DNA of 64,000 nt from an uncultured Oscillospiraceae bacterium (GTDB taxonomy: Bacteria > Bacillota > Clostridia > Oscillospirales > Oscillospiraceae). The translations under genes were made by a program, and so were the position numbers. The stretch covers positions 18,867-82,866 of the forward strand of contig CAPGBJ010000035.1 of NCBI GenBank assembly GCA_948616425.1. Reading direction: 5' to 3'. Positions 8,598 to 16,913 of this stretch are shown one piece after another. Under the pieces are notes generated by a model that made no database searches, was not told where the DNA came from, and saw nothing but the letters and a program-made list of their open reading frames with translations. The number at the start of each line of letters is the position of its first letter. The first letter of the stretch is position 1.

Positions 8598-8620
8598 TTT
8601 CAAGTGAGTCGACTATAAAG
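8598..8620 (+). promoter_or_regulatory. Candidate sigma promoter, copy 2, pointing right
   Basis: Reads TTTCAAGTGAGTCGACTATA on the plus strand, matching copy 1 at 17 of 20 positions or so in the opposite direction. A transcript from it would run only about 70 bases before the terminator at 8657-8697, so it might make a short RNA, or the pair may be two halves of one operator. Confidence 0.4.
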
Positions 8621-8656
8621 GACAACTTTTCGCGCTCGCCTCACAATAATAGACGC

Positions 8657-8697
8657 AAAAACCGCGCCAAAGGTTTCCACTCTGGCGCGGTTTTTTT
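8657..8697. terminator. Terminator after flavin reductase gene
   Basis: Hairpin with arms AAAAACCGCGCCA and TGGCGCGGTTTTT and T runs on both sides. It ends the minus-strand flavin reductase transcript and would also stop any plus-strand transcript from 8620. Confidence 0.85.
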
Positions 8698-8703
8698 CAT
8701 TTT

Positions 8704-9324
8704 TCAACCCAACAGTTCGAAGTCAGAGGCGGGGTGCTTGCACAGGGGACAGATATAATCGGCAGGCAGTTCATCCCCCTCGTAAACATAGCCGCAGACC
8801 TTGCACACCCAGCGTTTCTTTTCGCTGGAGGCAGGGGCGGCACCCGGCTTGGGTTTAATATGGGCCTGGTAGTAGGAGTAAGTGGCGCTGGGGGCGCTGG
8901 AGATCACACCGCCGTCCAGCACGTCGGCCAGGAAGAGGGTGTGGGTGCCCAGGTCCGTGGCGGACACCACCTTGCAGCTCAGCCAGGCGTTGGTCCCCTG
9001 GGTGACATAGCGGATACCGTCCGCGTCCTTACCAGTGTTCCCCTCAAACCCGGCAAATTTATCCACATCCCGACCGGACTGGAAGCCAAACCGCTGGAAC
9101 AGGTCAAATTTTGCCTCCTCCGACAGGATGGAGACAGTGAAGCGGCCGGTCTCCTTCACCATGTCGTGGGTGTAATTGCTCTTGTTGACAGCAATGACAA
9201 TGCGGTTGGGGTCGGTGGTCACCTGGATGGCGGTGTTCGTGATACAGCCGTTGTCCTTGTCCCCCTGGCGGGCGGACAGGACGAACAGTCCATAGCTCAG
9301 GGAATACATAACCTTGTTATCCAT
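8704..9324 (-). CDS. Flavin reductase-rubredoxin fusion (high molecular weight rubredoxin type)
   Basis: 206 residues. Residues 1-150 are a flavin reductase-like FMN-binding domain (start MDNKVMYSLSYGLFVLSA, then FTVSILSEEAKFDLFQRFGF). Residues about 168-204 are a rubredoxin with CKVCGY and CPLCKHP iron ligands. This fusion is the Hrb type, which in acetogens passes electrons from NAD(P)H to flavodiiron proteins that reduce O2 or NO. No flavodiiron gene is in the window. The promoter region shares GTCTAC motifs with the divergent BlaI-type gene, so it may belong to that regulon. Confidence 0.9.
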   Translation of the reverse strand: MDNKVMYSLSYGLFVLSARQGDKDNGCITNTAIQVTTDPNRIVIAVNKSNYTHDMVKETGRFTVSILSEEAKFDLFQRFGFQSGRDVDKFAGFEGNTGKDADGIRYVTQGTNAWLSCKVVSATDLGTHTLFLADVLDGGVISSAPSATYSYYQAHIKPKPGAAPASSEKKRWVCKVCGYVYEGDELPADYICPLCKHPASDFELLG

Positions 9325-9366
9325 AGAAGTTCCTCCTTTATCTTGTCACCTGTACCTCTGGGGCCA

Positions 9367-9398
9367 GTCTACCATAGTTTTGCCCGAAAGTCTACCAA
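9367..9398 (-). promoter_or_regulatory. Promoter of flavin reductase gene with two GTCTAC repeats
   Basis: On the minus strand TTGGTA, 16 bases, TATGGT. Two direct copies of GTCTAC (9367-9372 and 9390-9395, 23 bases apart) overlap these boxes. The same hexamer forms the palindrome at the BlaI-type promoter, so the same repressor may act here. Confidence 0.6.
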
Positions 9399-9478
9399 TA
9401 AATCTCTCGAAAGAAGACAAGCAGCAGATTTTCCCATGTGCGACAAGAATTCTGTGCCCCAAACGGGAAAATATTTGG

Positions 9479-9524
9479 TTGACACTGTAGACCATCTGTG
9501 CTATGATAGGTCTACAAAGTAGAC
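9479..9524 (+). promoter_or_regulatory. Promoter and operator of the BlaI/BlaR1-type operon
   Basis: TTGACA (9479-9484), 17 bases, TATGAT (9502-9507). TGTAGAC lies in the spacer at 9486-9492 and the perfect palindrome GTCTAC-AAA-GTAGAC at 9510-9524 covers the start of transcription. BlaI/MecI repressors bind TACA/TGTA dyads at such places, so autorepression is very likely. Confidence 0.8.
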
Positions 9525-9600
9525 TATATTCTCAAAGAGACACCGCCCACGGCTTTCTCTGCCAAAGGGAGCTGTGGGTGGACGAAAGGAGCAGCCCGCT

Positions 9601-9981
9601 ATGGACAACATCAACCTGACCAACAGCGAATGGTATGTACTGGACTGTCTGTGGGAGAATTCCCCCATGACGGTGATGGAACTGGTGGCCGCCCTGGGGG
9701 AGCGGCCGGGCTGGGCCAAGAGCACTACCATCACCACCCTGAGACGGATGGAGGCCAAGGGGCTGGTTCTGTGTCAGACCCTTGGGCGGACAAAGCACTA
9801 CTCCCCCTCCGTCCGAAAGGACCAGGCTGTCCGGGGTGAGACCCGCTCCTTTCTGGACAAGGTCTACCAGGGGAGCGTGGGCCTGATGGTGTCCGCCATG
9901 GCCCAGGACAAGTCGCTGTCCCGGGAGGAGATCAACCAGCTATATGAAATTCTGCGCAAGGCGGAGGAGGGGGAGACATGA
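9601..9981 (+). CDS. BlaI/MecI/CopY family transcriptional repressor
   Basis: 126 residues from the ATG of MDNINLTNSEWYVLD, preceded by aaaggag. The winged-helix N-terminal domain has the family hallmarks NSEWYVLDCLWENSPMTV and KSTTITTLRRMEAKGL; the C-terminal helices (about 75-126) dimerise. It represses its own operon until the coupled membrane protease relieves it. Its stop overlaps the start of the BlaR1-type gene by four bases. Targets need not be a beta-lactamase; none is seen. Confidence 0.92.
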   Translation: MDNINLTNSEWYVLDCLWENSPMTVMELVAALGERPGWAKSTTITTLRRMEAKGLVLCQTLGRTKHYSPSVRKDQAVRGETRSFLDKVYQGSVGLMVSAMAQDKSLSREEINQLYEILRKAEEGET

Positions 9982-11849
9982 CGCTGCTGATTCAATGGGC
10001 GGTTACCTCCAGCGTTCTCATCCTGATCGTGCTGGCGGTGCGGTTTTTGCTCAGGGACCGGCTGTCCGCCCGGCTGAAATACGCCCTGTGGGGGGTGGTC
10101 CTGCTGCGGCTGCTGGTACCCTTCCAAGTGGAGCTGCCCGCCGCCGTCGGCCAGGCGCTGCCGGTGCTGGCCTCCAATCTGGCCCCGGAGGTGGCCGACG
10201 TGGAGTTGTACGCCCTGCGGACCAACTCCCGCCCCCTTTCGGAGGACAGTCTGGCGGAGATGCGGGAGAGCGGCATTGACGCCGGCGCCGTCCTTGGCAC
10301 CCAAGCCCCCATCTACACCTTCGGCAACCTTGAGGTGGAGGGCCACACCACCTGCCGCGTCCTCTCGGACACCGGCATCGACACCTATTTCTTCTACACC
10401 ACACTGCCCAGGCTTCTGATGACCCTCTGGGCCGTCGGGGCGCTCTGCGCGATGGCGGTCATTTTCTGCTCCAACCGCCGCTTTCTGGGGCGGCTGAAGT
10501 ACTACCGCCATGCGTTGGAGGGGGTTGACGCCCCCATCCCCGTCTACACGGCGGCACATCTGCCCTCCCCCTGTCTGTTCGGGGTGCTCCGGCCTGCCGT
10601 CTACCTCACTCCCGGGGCGGCGGAGGACGCGGCCACCCTGCGCCATGTACTGGCCCACGAGCTGACCCACTACGCGCACCGGGACCACCTCTGGTCCCTG
10701 CTGCGGTGCCTGGCCCTGGCCCTCCACTGGTACAACCCGCTGGTGTGGCTGGCGGTGGGGCTGTCAAAGGGGGACGGCGAGCTGGCCTGCGACGAAGGGG
10801 CAGTGGCGCGGCTGGGGGAGGTGGAGCGCATCCCCTACGGCCGCACCCTGGTGGACATGGTGGCCGCCAGGTCATTGCGTCCCGGGGACCTGCTGTCCTG
10901 CTCCACCGCTATGACTGGCGGAAAGAAGTCCATCCAGCAGCGGGTAGCCCAGATTGTAAAGAAGCCCGAGACTTTGAAGACCGCCCTGTTTGCCGTGATT
11001 GCTGTCGTCGCTCTGTCTGCTGTGTTCGTCTTTGCGGAGCGGGAGGAGCCGGTTCGGAACTTATACGGTTCGTACCGGTATCAGGTAAGTCATACCCAGG
11101 CGGTTCAGTTCTCCCCATCCCTCCTCTCCAGCCAGGCCTACCCCGATGCCATCACCGACCCCGACCTGCTGGAGAAAGCTCTGGACATTCTGGACTCGGC
11201 CGCCGACCTGCTGAATACCCCCGAGGAACTGGGGCTTGATCTGTCTGAAGCCCCGTTTCTATCTCCCCGCGTCACCCTGCTGGAGGACACGGACGGCAGC
11301 GCGGACGGACACACCTACCTGTTATACACCCATCGCCTGGGCGGCAGTCTTGAACGGTGCTATCTGGTCACACCCGCTGAAATCGGCGCGGAGTCCTACA
11401 CCGTGGCGGCCGTGCTGGACCCCTCCACTCCAGGGGCTCTGGAACTGCTGGCCCGGACGCAGCGTCACCGGATAGAGGAGGACCTGACCCAGGTCACCGG
11501 CAACGTGGGACTGTCCTTCTCGGACCTAACCCCCGGCAAGGAGCAGGTGAAAGAACAGACGTTTATTGTCCAAGAGGTTTTATCCGATATTTCCTACTCG
11601 CTAACCTACGAAAGTCCGGTCCTCACTCTGGATTTTGGCCTGCGTACAGCGGACGGAACGGAAGTTGTTTGTCGTACGGCCTATGGCGGTGTTGCCAATG
11701 GTACGTTTGAGGGCATTTCTGCCGGCTCCTATCAGATATTCGTGCGGAATATGGGAGACCTCAACTATTACACCCAGCTCCCAACCTATCAGCCAGAATC
11801 AGGCAGAGACAACGCCACTGGGGCCGTTAATTTCCAGATTATTGAGTAG
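9978..11849 (+). CDS. M56 family (BlaR1-type) membrane metallopeptidase sensor
   Basis: 623 residues. Membrane helices at about residues 5-25, 35-50 and 145-165, zinc motif HELTH at 227-231 with third ligand in ELACDE near 268-273, and a final helix at about 333-352. The outer C-terminal 270 residues (from VRNLYGSYRYQVSH) are not the penicillin-binding sensor of true BlaR1; I do not recognise this domain. By family logic a signal sensed outside activates the inner protease, which inactivates the BlaI-type partner. Translationally coupled to it. The ligand is unknown. Confidence 0.9.
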   Translation: MTLLIQWAVTSSVLILIVLAVRFLLRDRLSARLKYALWGVVLLRLLVPFQVELPAAVGQALPVLASNLAPEVADVELYALRTNSRPLSEDSLAEMRESGIDAGAVLGTQAPIYTFGNLEVEGHTTCRVLSDTGIDTYFFYTTLPRLLMTLWAVGALCAMAVIFCSNRRFLGRLKYYRHALEGVDAPIPVYTAAHLPSPCLFGVLRPAVYLTPGAAEDAATLRHVLAHELTHYAHRDHLWSLLRCLALALHWYNPLVWLAVGLSKGDGELACDEGAVARLGEVERIPYGRTLVDMVAARSLRPGDLLSCSTAMTGGKKSIQQRVAQIVKKPETLKTALFAVIAVVALSAVFVFAEREEPVRNLYGSYRYQVSHTQAVQFSPSLLSSQAYPDAITDPDLLEKALDILDSAADLLNTPEELGLDLSEAPFLSPRVTLLEDTDGSADGHTYLLYTHRLGGSLERCYLVTPAEIGAESYTVAAVLDPSTPGALELLARTQRHRIEEDLTQVTGNVGLSFSDLTPGKEQVKEQTFIVQEVLSDISYSLTYESPVLTLDFGLRTADGTEVVCRTAYGGVANGTFEGISAGSYQIFVRNMGDLNYYTQLPTYQPESGRDNATGAVNFQIIE

Positions 11850-11927
11850 AAAAACCAAAACGGTTCCTTTAAATCGGGCCCACAGACAGAACCGGATCGG
11901 GTCCACCCGGTCACCGGCAGCTAACGC

Positions 11928-11962
11928 AAAACCCCCGGCGGATTGAATCCGCCGGGGGTTTT
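11928..11962 (+). terminator. Terminator after blaR1-type gene
   Basis: Arms ACCCCCGGCGGATT and its complement (AATCCGCCGGGGGT), followed by TTTT, 78 bases after the stop codon. Confidence 0.85.
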
Positions 11963-12040
11963 GTCACTTTTGCGCACGGAAAGGGCCGTTAAATTCCCGC
12001 TTTTCTTCTCTTTTGCCCTGTTAAAAAGCCGTTAATTCCG

Positions 12041-12069
12041 TTGTCTTTCCGACAAAAAATCAGTATCAT
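12041..12069 (+). promoter_or_regulatory. Promoter of the activase-dehydratase operon
   Basis: TTGTCT, 17 bases, TATCAT, 48 bases before the chosen start codon. Confidence 0.6.
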
Positions 12070-12116
12070 ATACCATGAAAAATAGGCTTCCAACTCCTGA
12101 AAGGCGGTTATTCCCT

Positions 12117-15050
12117 ATGAGTCTGCGCGTCGGCATTGATATCGGTTCCACTACGGTCAAGGTAGCGGTCCTCAGCGAACAGGATAAACTGCTGTTCCGC
12201 TCCTATGAGCGGCACTTCTCCAAAACTCGGGAGCGGGCCCTGGAGACCTTGCACTCCATCCGGGACATGCTGGCCGGGCAGAAGATCAAGGTCACCATCA
12301 CCGGCTCTGCCGGTCTGGGGGTGGCCGACGCGTCAGGCATCGACTTTGTCCAGGAAGTCTACGCCACCGCCGCGGCGGTGAATACCTATATTCCAGATAC
12401 TGACGCGGTCATTGAGCTGGGTGGGGAGGACGCCAAGATCATCTTTTTCGGCGGCGCCCTGGAAGAGCGGATGAACGGTTCCTGCGCCGGGGGCACCGGC
12501 GCCTTCATCGATCAGATGGCCACCCTGATGAACGTGTCCGTCAGCCAGCTGGACGAGCTGAGCCTGAAGCACGAGAAGATTTACCCCATCGCTTCCCGCT
12601 GCGGCGTCTTCGCCAAGAGTGATATCCAGCCCATCCTCAACCAGGGCGGGCGGAAGGAGGACGTGGCCGCCTCCATTTTTCAGGCGGTGGTGGACCAGAC
12701 GGTGGCCGGCCTGACCCAGGGCCGGGAGCTGAAGGGAAAGATTGTCTTTCTGGGCGGGCCGCTGCACTTCCTCACGGGTCTGCGTCAGCGGTTTGTAGAG
12801 ACCTTGAAGCTGGACGGCGACCACGCCATTTTCCCGGAGGACGGCGACTGCTTTGCCGCCATGGGGGCCGCTCTGTGCGCCACCGACTATGCTCCCGCTC
12901 CCTTTGAGGCGGTCATGCAGAAGCTAGAGGACAGCGCCGAGTCCACCACCCTGGTGGACACCATGCCCCCCCTATTTACTAGCCAGGCGGAGTACAACGC
13001 CTTCACCGCCCGTCACAATGCCAGCCGCCCCCCCGAGGCAGACATTTCTACTTACGCCGGTCCCGCCTATCTGGGTATGGACGCCGGCTCCACCACCACC
13101 AAGCTGGCCCTCATCGCCCCTGACGGCGGCCTGCTGTACACTTACTACCACTCCAATCTGGGCAACCCCGTCGCCATCGTCCTAGAGCAGCTCCAGAAGA
13201 TTTATAAGCTGTGCGGCAACCGCATCACAATCAAGGGCGCGGCCGTCACCGGCTACGGGGAGGATTTGATTAAAAACGCCTTCAGCTGCGACCTGGGGCT
13301 GGTGGAGACCATGGCCCACTACAAGGCCGCCGCCCACTTCCAGCCCGACGTGGACTTCATCATCGACATCGGCGGCCAGGACATGAAGTGCTTCAAGATC
13401 CGCAACGGAGCGGTGGACTCCATCATGCTCAACGAGGCCTGCTCCTCCGGCTGCGGCTCCTTTATCGAGACCTTCGCCAAAGCCCTGGGGTACAACATTG
13501 CCGACTTTGCGCGCCTGGGCCTGTTCACCCAGAAGCCGGTGAATCTGGGCTCCCGGTGCACCGTATTTATGAACTCCAGCGTGAAGCAGGCCCAAAAGGA
13601 CGGGGCCAGCGTGGAGGACATCTCCGCCGGGCTGTCCACCTCCATCGTGAAGAACGCCATCTACAAGGTAATCCGGGCCGCCTCCGCCGACGACTTGGGG
13701 AAACATATTGTGGTTCAGGGGGGCACCTTCCTCAACGACGCAGTCCTCCGGGCCTTTGAACAGGAGTTGAACCGTGAGGTCACCCGTCCGGTGATCTCCG
13801 GCATCATGGGGGCCTTTGGGGCCGCCCTGGCCGCCCGAGACCTGGGACTGGATCAGTCCACCCTGCTCAGCGCCAAGGCGCTGGAAGCCTTCACCCACAC
13901 CGCCAAGCCCGCCACCTGCGGGCTGTGTACCAACCACTGCTCCCTGACCGTGAATTCCTTCGACGGCGGGCGGCGGTTTGTATCGGGCAACCGGTGCTCC
14001 CGCCCCCTGGGGGAGGAGCCCAGCCGTCTGCCCGACCTGATGCGGTATAAGTACGCAAAGCTCCGGGCCCTCCAGGGCAAGGGGAGCGGCGACGGCTCCC
14101 GGGGGAAGATCGGCATCCCCTTCGGGCTGAACATGTACGAGAACCTGCCCTTCTGGTTCGAACTGTTCACCCAGCTCAACTTCGAGGTGGTCCTCTCCCC
14201 CGAGTCCTCCCGGAAGCTCTACTTAAAGGGACAGCGTACCATCCCTTCGGACACGGTGTGCTACCCCGCCAAGCTCCTCCACGGCCACGTGGAGGCCCTG
14301 GCGGAGGCGGGGGTGGACGCCATCTTCTACCCCTGTATGCCCTACAACTTCGACGAGGGGGCGGGGGACAACAACTACAACTGTCCCGTGGTGGCATACT
14401 ACCCCGAGCTGCTGGCGGCAAACGTGCCCGATTTGAAGCACGTCCGCTACCTCTACCCCTACTTCGGCCTCCACCGCCCCCGCGACATGGAGCGCAAAGC
14501 TGGAGAGTGGTTTTTCAATGAGTTCCACATCCCCAGGCGGGAGACGGCGGCGGCAGTGAAGTCGGCCTACATCGCCTACAACGCCTACAAAAATGACCTG
14601 CGGAACACCGGCCGGACCTACATCGACAACGCCCGGGCCCAGGGCCGTCCCATCCTGGTGGTGGCCGGCCGGCCCTACCACATGGACCCGGAGATCAACC
14701 ACGGCATCAACGACCTGATCACCTCCTACGGCTTCGTCCTGGTCACCGAGGACGCGGTGGCCTGGCTGGAGGACAAGGCCCCCCGTCACGTCCTCAACCA
14801 GTGGACCTACCACGCCCGGATGTACAATGCCGCCCGGTACGTCTGCACTCAGCCCGACATGGAACTCATCCAGCTGGTCTCCTTCGGCTGCGGCATCGAC
14901 GCCATCACCGGCGACGAGATGCGCTCCATCCTGGAAACGGGCGGCAAGCTCTATACCCAGCTAAAAATTGACGATATCAGCAACCTGGGGGCGGTAAAAA
15001 TCCGCATCCGCTCCCTGATGGCCGCCATTGAGGCCAGAAAGGAGCATTGA
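12117..15050 (+). CDS. Acyl-CoA dehydratase activase-like protein with two ASKHA domains and DUF2229
   Basis: 977 residues from MSLRVGIDIGSTTVKVAV; a start 14 codons earlier is possible but the gaaagg site favours this one. Two BcrA/BadF-type ATPase domains (about 1-265 and 318-585) each carry a phosphate loop (GIDIGSTT; GMDAGSTT), a glycine turn (CAGGTGAF; CSSGCGSF) and one cluster cysteine (SRCGVFAKS; SRCTVFMNS). The C-terminal part, from CGLCTNHC, is DUF2229-like and resembles dehydratase subunits. Such activases use ATP to push an electron into a 2-hydroxyacyl-CoA dehydratase-type partner. That partner is probably the next gene, one base downstream. In many Clostridia both are one protein of about 1400 residues. 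The true substrate is unknown. Confidence 0.9.
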   Translation: MSLRVGIDIGSTTVKVAVLSEQDKLLFRSYERHFSKTRERALETLHSIRDMLAGQKIKVTITGSAGLGVADASGIDFVQEVYATAAAVNTYIPDTDAVIELGGEDAKIIFFGGALEERMNGSCAGGTGAFIDQMATLMNVSVSQLDELSLKHEKIYPIASRCGVFAKSDIQPILNQGGRKEDVAASIFQAVVDQTVAGLTQGRELKGKIVFLGGPLHFLTGLRQRFVETLKLDGDHAIFPEDGDCFAAMGAALCATDYAPAPFEAVMQKLEDSAESTTLVDTMPPLFTSQAEYNAFTARHNASRPPEADISTYAGPAYLGMDAGSTTTKLALIAPDGGLLYTYYHSNLGNPVAIVLEQLQKIYKLCGNRITIKGAAVTGYGEDLIKNAFSCDLGLVETMAHYKAAAHFQPDVDFIIDIGGQDMKCFKIRNGAVDSIMLNEACSSGCGSFIETFAKALGYNIADFARLGLFTQKPVNLGSRCTVFMNSSVKQAQKDGASVEDISAGLSTSIVKNAIYKVIRAASADDLGKHIVVQGGTFLNDAVLRAFEQELNREVTRPVISGIMGAFGAALAARDLGLDQSTLLSAKALEAFTHTAKPATCGLCTNHCSLTVNSFDGGRRFVSGNRCSRPLGEEPSRLPDLMRYKYAKLRALQGKGSGDGSRGKIGIPFGLNMYENLPFWFELFTQLNFEVVLSPESSRKLYLKGQRTIPSDTVCYPAKLLHGHVEALAEAGVDAIFYPCMPYNFDEGAGDNNYNCPVVAYYPELLAANVPDLKHVRYLYPYFGLHRPRDMERKAGEWFFNEFHIPRRETAAAVKSAYIAYNAYKNDLRNTGRTYIDNARAQGRPILVVAGRPYHMDPEINHGINDLITSYGFVLVTEDAVAWLEDKAPRHVLNQWTYHARMYNAARYVCTQPDMELIQLVSFGCGIDAITGDEMRSILETGGKLYTQLKIDDISNLGAVKIRIRSLMAAIEARKEH

Positions 15051-15051
15051 T

Positions 15052-16386
15052 ATGGCAAGACTGGTCTATGACGACACCGGCCGTCTTCTGTTCACCAAGG
15101 AGATGAAGGAGGAGTACACCCTCCTCATGCCCCAGATGCTGCCCGTCCACTTCGGCATGATGAAAAAGCTGTTGGAGTGCGAGGGCTACAAGGTGGACAT
15201 GCTCACCACCAACCACCGGGGGATCGTGGACGAGGGGCTCAAATACGTCCACAACGACACCTGCTACCCCGCCCTGCTGGTCATCGGCCAGCTTATCGAC
15301 GCAGTGAAGCACGGGGGGTACGACTCCCACAAGGTGGGTCTGCTCATCACCCAGACTGGGGGCGGCTGCCGGGCCTCCAACTACATCCACCTGCTGCGCA
15401 AGGCCCTGGAGAAGGCCGACATGGCCTATATCCCGGTGGTGTCGGTCAACCTGTCCGGGCTGGAGAAAAACCCCGGCTTCTCCCTCACCCTGCCCTTTGT
15501 CCGCAAGGCGGTATACGCCATGATGTATGGCGACATCATTGTCAACGTGGCCAACCAGGTCCGACCCTACGAGGTGGAGGCGGGAGCCGCCGACGCCATG
15601 ACTGACCGCTGGTCCCAAAAGCTGGTGGACGGCTTCCAGGCGGGACGGGGCATGAGCCGCAAGCAGATGCGGACCAACTTTGACCAGATCTGCGCCGACT
15701 TCGCCGCCATCCCCGTGGCAGGGGACCCCAAGATCCGGGTGGGAGTTGTGGGCGAGATCTATGTGAAATTTGCCCCCCTGGGCAACAACAATCTGGAAAA
15801 ATTCCTCCTGTCCGAGGGGGTAGAGCCGGTGGTCCCCGGCCTCACCGACTTTATCATTTTCAAGATCTATAACCGGGTGGCCGATGTGGAACTCTACGGC
15901 GGCAAGTGGATTAAGAAATTCGCCTGCTCCCTGTTTATGAAGTACATCGAGGCCTGCCAACGGGACATGATCGCCGCCCTGGAGCAGTCGGGCCGCTTCC
16001 GGGCCCCGGGCACTTTTCAGGACCTGCACCGCTTGGTCCAGGGCTACCTGGGGGCCGGCAACAAGAGGGGAGAGGGCTGGCTGCTCACCGCGGAGATGCT
16101 GGAACTCATCCACTCGGGCACCAACAACATCGTCTGCACCCAGCCTTTCGGCTGCCTGCCCAACCACATTGTAGGCAAGGGGATGATCCGCAAGCTGAAG
16201 GACGAGTACCCCTACAGCAACGTAGTGGCCATCGACTACGACCCCGGCGCCACTAAAATCAACCAGGAGAACCGAATTAAGCTGATGCTGGCCAACGCCA
16301 AAGGGCTTACCCGCCAGGAGCCCGCGCGCCCCCGCCCAGAACCTCAGACCGCACGGGAACCTCAACTGGCCCACGCAAATATTTAA
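15052..16386 (+). CDS. 2-hydroxyacyl-CoA dehydratase family protein
   Basis: 444 residues from MARLVYDDTGRLLFTKEM, with an aaaggag site inside the end of the gene before it. It is the HgdB/BcrB-like half: conserved cysteines in NDTCYPALLV, TGGGCRASNY and CTQPFGCLPNHI could hold an iron-sulphur cluster. The family removes water from 2-hydroxyacyl-CoA or carries double-cubane clusters for other reductions. Coupled to the activase gene and without other dehydratase subunits nearby, so amino acid fermentation to butyrate is possible but not shown. The tail after residue 420 is Pro/Arg-rich. Confidence 0.88.
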   Translation: MARLVYDDTGRLLFTKEMKEEYTLLMPQMLPVHFGMMKKLLECEGYKVDMLTTNHRGIVDEGLKYVHNDTCYPALLVIGQLIDAVKHGGYDSHKVGLLITQTGGGCRASNYIHLLRKALEKADMAYIPVVSVNLSGLEKNPGFSLTLPFVRKAVYAMMYGDIIVNVANQVRPYEVEAGAADAMTDRWSQKLVDGFQAGRGMSRKQMRTNFDQICADFAAIPVAGDPKIRVGVVGEIYVKFAPLGNNNLEKFLLSEGVEPVVPGLTDFIIFKIYNRVADVELYGGKWIKKFACSLFMKYIEACQRDMIAALEQSGRFRAPGTFQDLHRLVQGYLGAGNKRGEGWLLTAEMLELIHSGTNNIVCTQPFGCLPNHIVGKGMIRKLKDEYPYSNVVAIDYDPGATKINQENRIKLMLANAKGLTRQEPARPRPEPQTAREPQLAHANI

Positions 16387-16390
16387 TGAC

Positions 16391-16424
16391 AAAAGCCGCA
16401 GACCAAACAAATGGGCTGCGGCTT
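16391..16424 (+). terminator. Hairpin after the dehydratase gene
   Basis: Arms AAGCCGCAG and CTGCGGCTT around a 13-base loop, 5 bases past the stop codon. The T run is poor, so it may terminate only partly before the GNAT gene. Confidence 0.55.
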
Positions 16425-16440
16425 CTCAGAGGATGAAATT

Positions 16441-16869
16441 ATGATTCGAGCAATGCAGGAAGCTGATCTGGCCGGCGTCGCGGACATCTGGCTGGATACC
16501 AATCTCAAAGCCCACCATTTTATTTCCCCTCAGTACTGGAGGGACAACTTCCAATACCTGCGGGAACTGCTCCCCCAGGCAGAGGTCTACGTTTGGGAAG
16601 ACGAGTCCACACATCGGATCGTTGGTTTTATTGGGTTGAATGGAGAATACATCTCAGGAATTTTCGTACAAAGCAGCGCACAGTCCGGCGGAATCGGCAA
16701 AAAGCTGCTGGACTATGTCAAGGGCATCAAACCGCGGCTCACACTGCATGTCTATCAGAAGAACTCCCGCGCAGTGACATTCTATCAACGGGAAGGGTTT
16801 TGCATCCAGGGCGAACACACCGACGACAACACCGGCGAAGCAGAATACCTCATGAAGTGGGGCCTGTAA
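16441..16869 (+). CDS. GNAT family N-acetyltransferase
   Basis: 142 residues from MIRAMQEADLAGVADIW. The fold order is typical: first strand and helix, then GFIGLNGEYISGIFVQ, the acetyl-CoA loop QSGGIGKKLLDYVK (R/QxxGxG/A signature, residues about 82-88) and the last strand VTFYQREGFCIQGEH. Acceptor unknown; close relatives are often called YjaB/YjdJ-like. It stands alone between two hairpins. Confidence 0.88.
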   Translation: MIRAMQEADLAGVADIWLDTNLKAHHFISPQYWRDNFQYLRELLPQAEVYVWEDESTHRIVGFIGLNGEYISGIFVQSSAQSGGIGKKLLDYVKGIKPRLTLHVYQKNSRAVTFYQREGFCIQGEHTDDNTGEAEYLMKWGL

Positions 16870-16870
16870 C

Positions 16871-16909
16871 AAGGCGGTCAGATGTTCCATCGGAATATCT
16901 GACCGCCTG
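16871..16909. terminator. Convergent terminator GNAT/clpC
   Basis: Stem AGGCGGTCAGAT with ATCTGACCGCCT around a 13-base loop, placed between two converging stop codons at 16869 and 16914. Confidence 0.8.
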
Positions 16910-16913
16910 ATCT

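Noticed and set aside
8537..8758. 73-codon plus-strand frame after an aggagggg-like site
   Set aside because: It runs across the terminator at 8657-8697 and into the flavin reductase gene; no recognisable domain.
14977..16410. 477-codon minus-strand frame
   Set aside because: Antisense shadow of the dehydratase gene; no motifs and no start signal.
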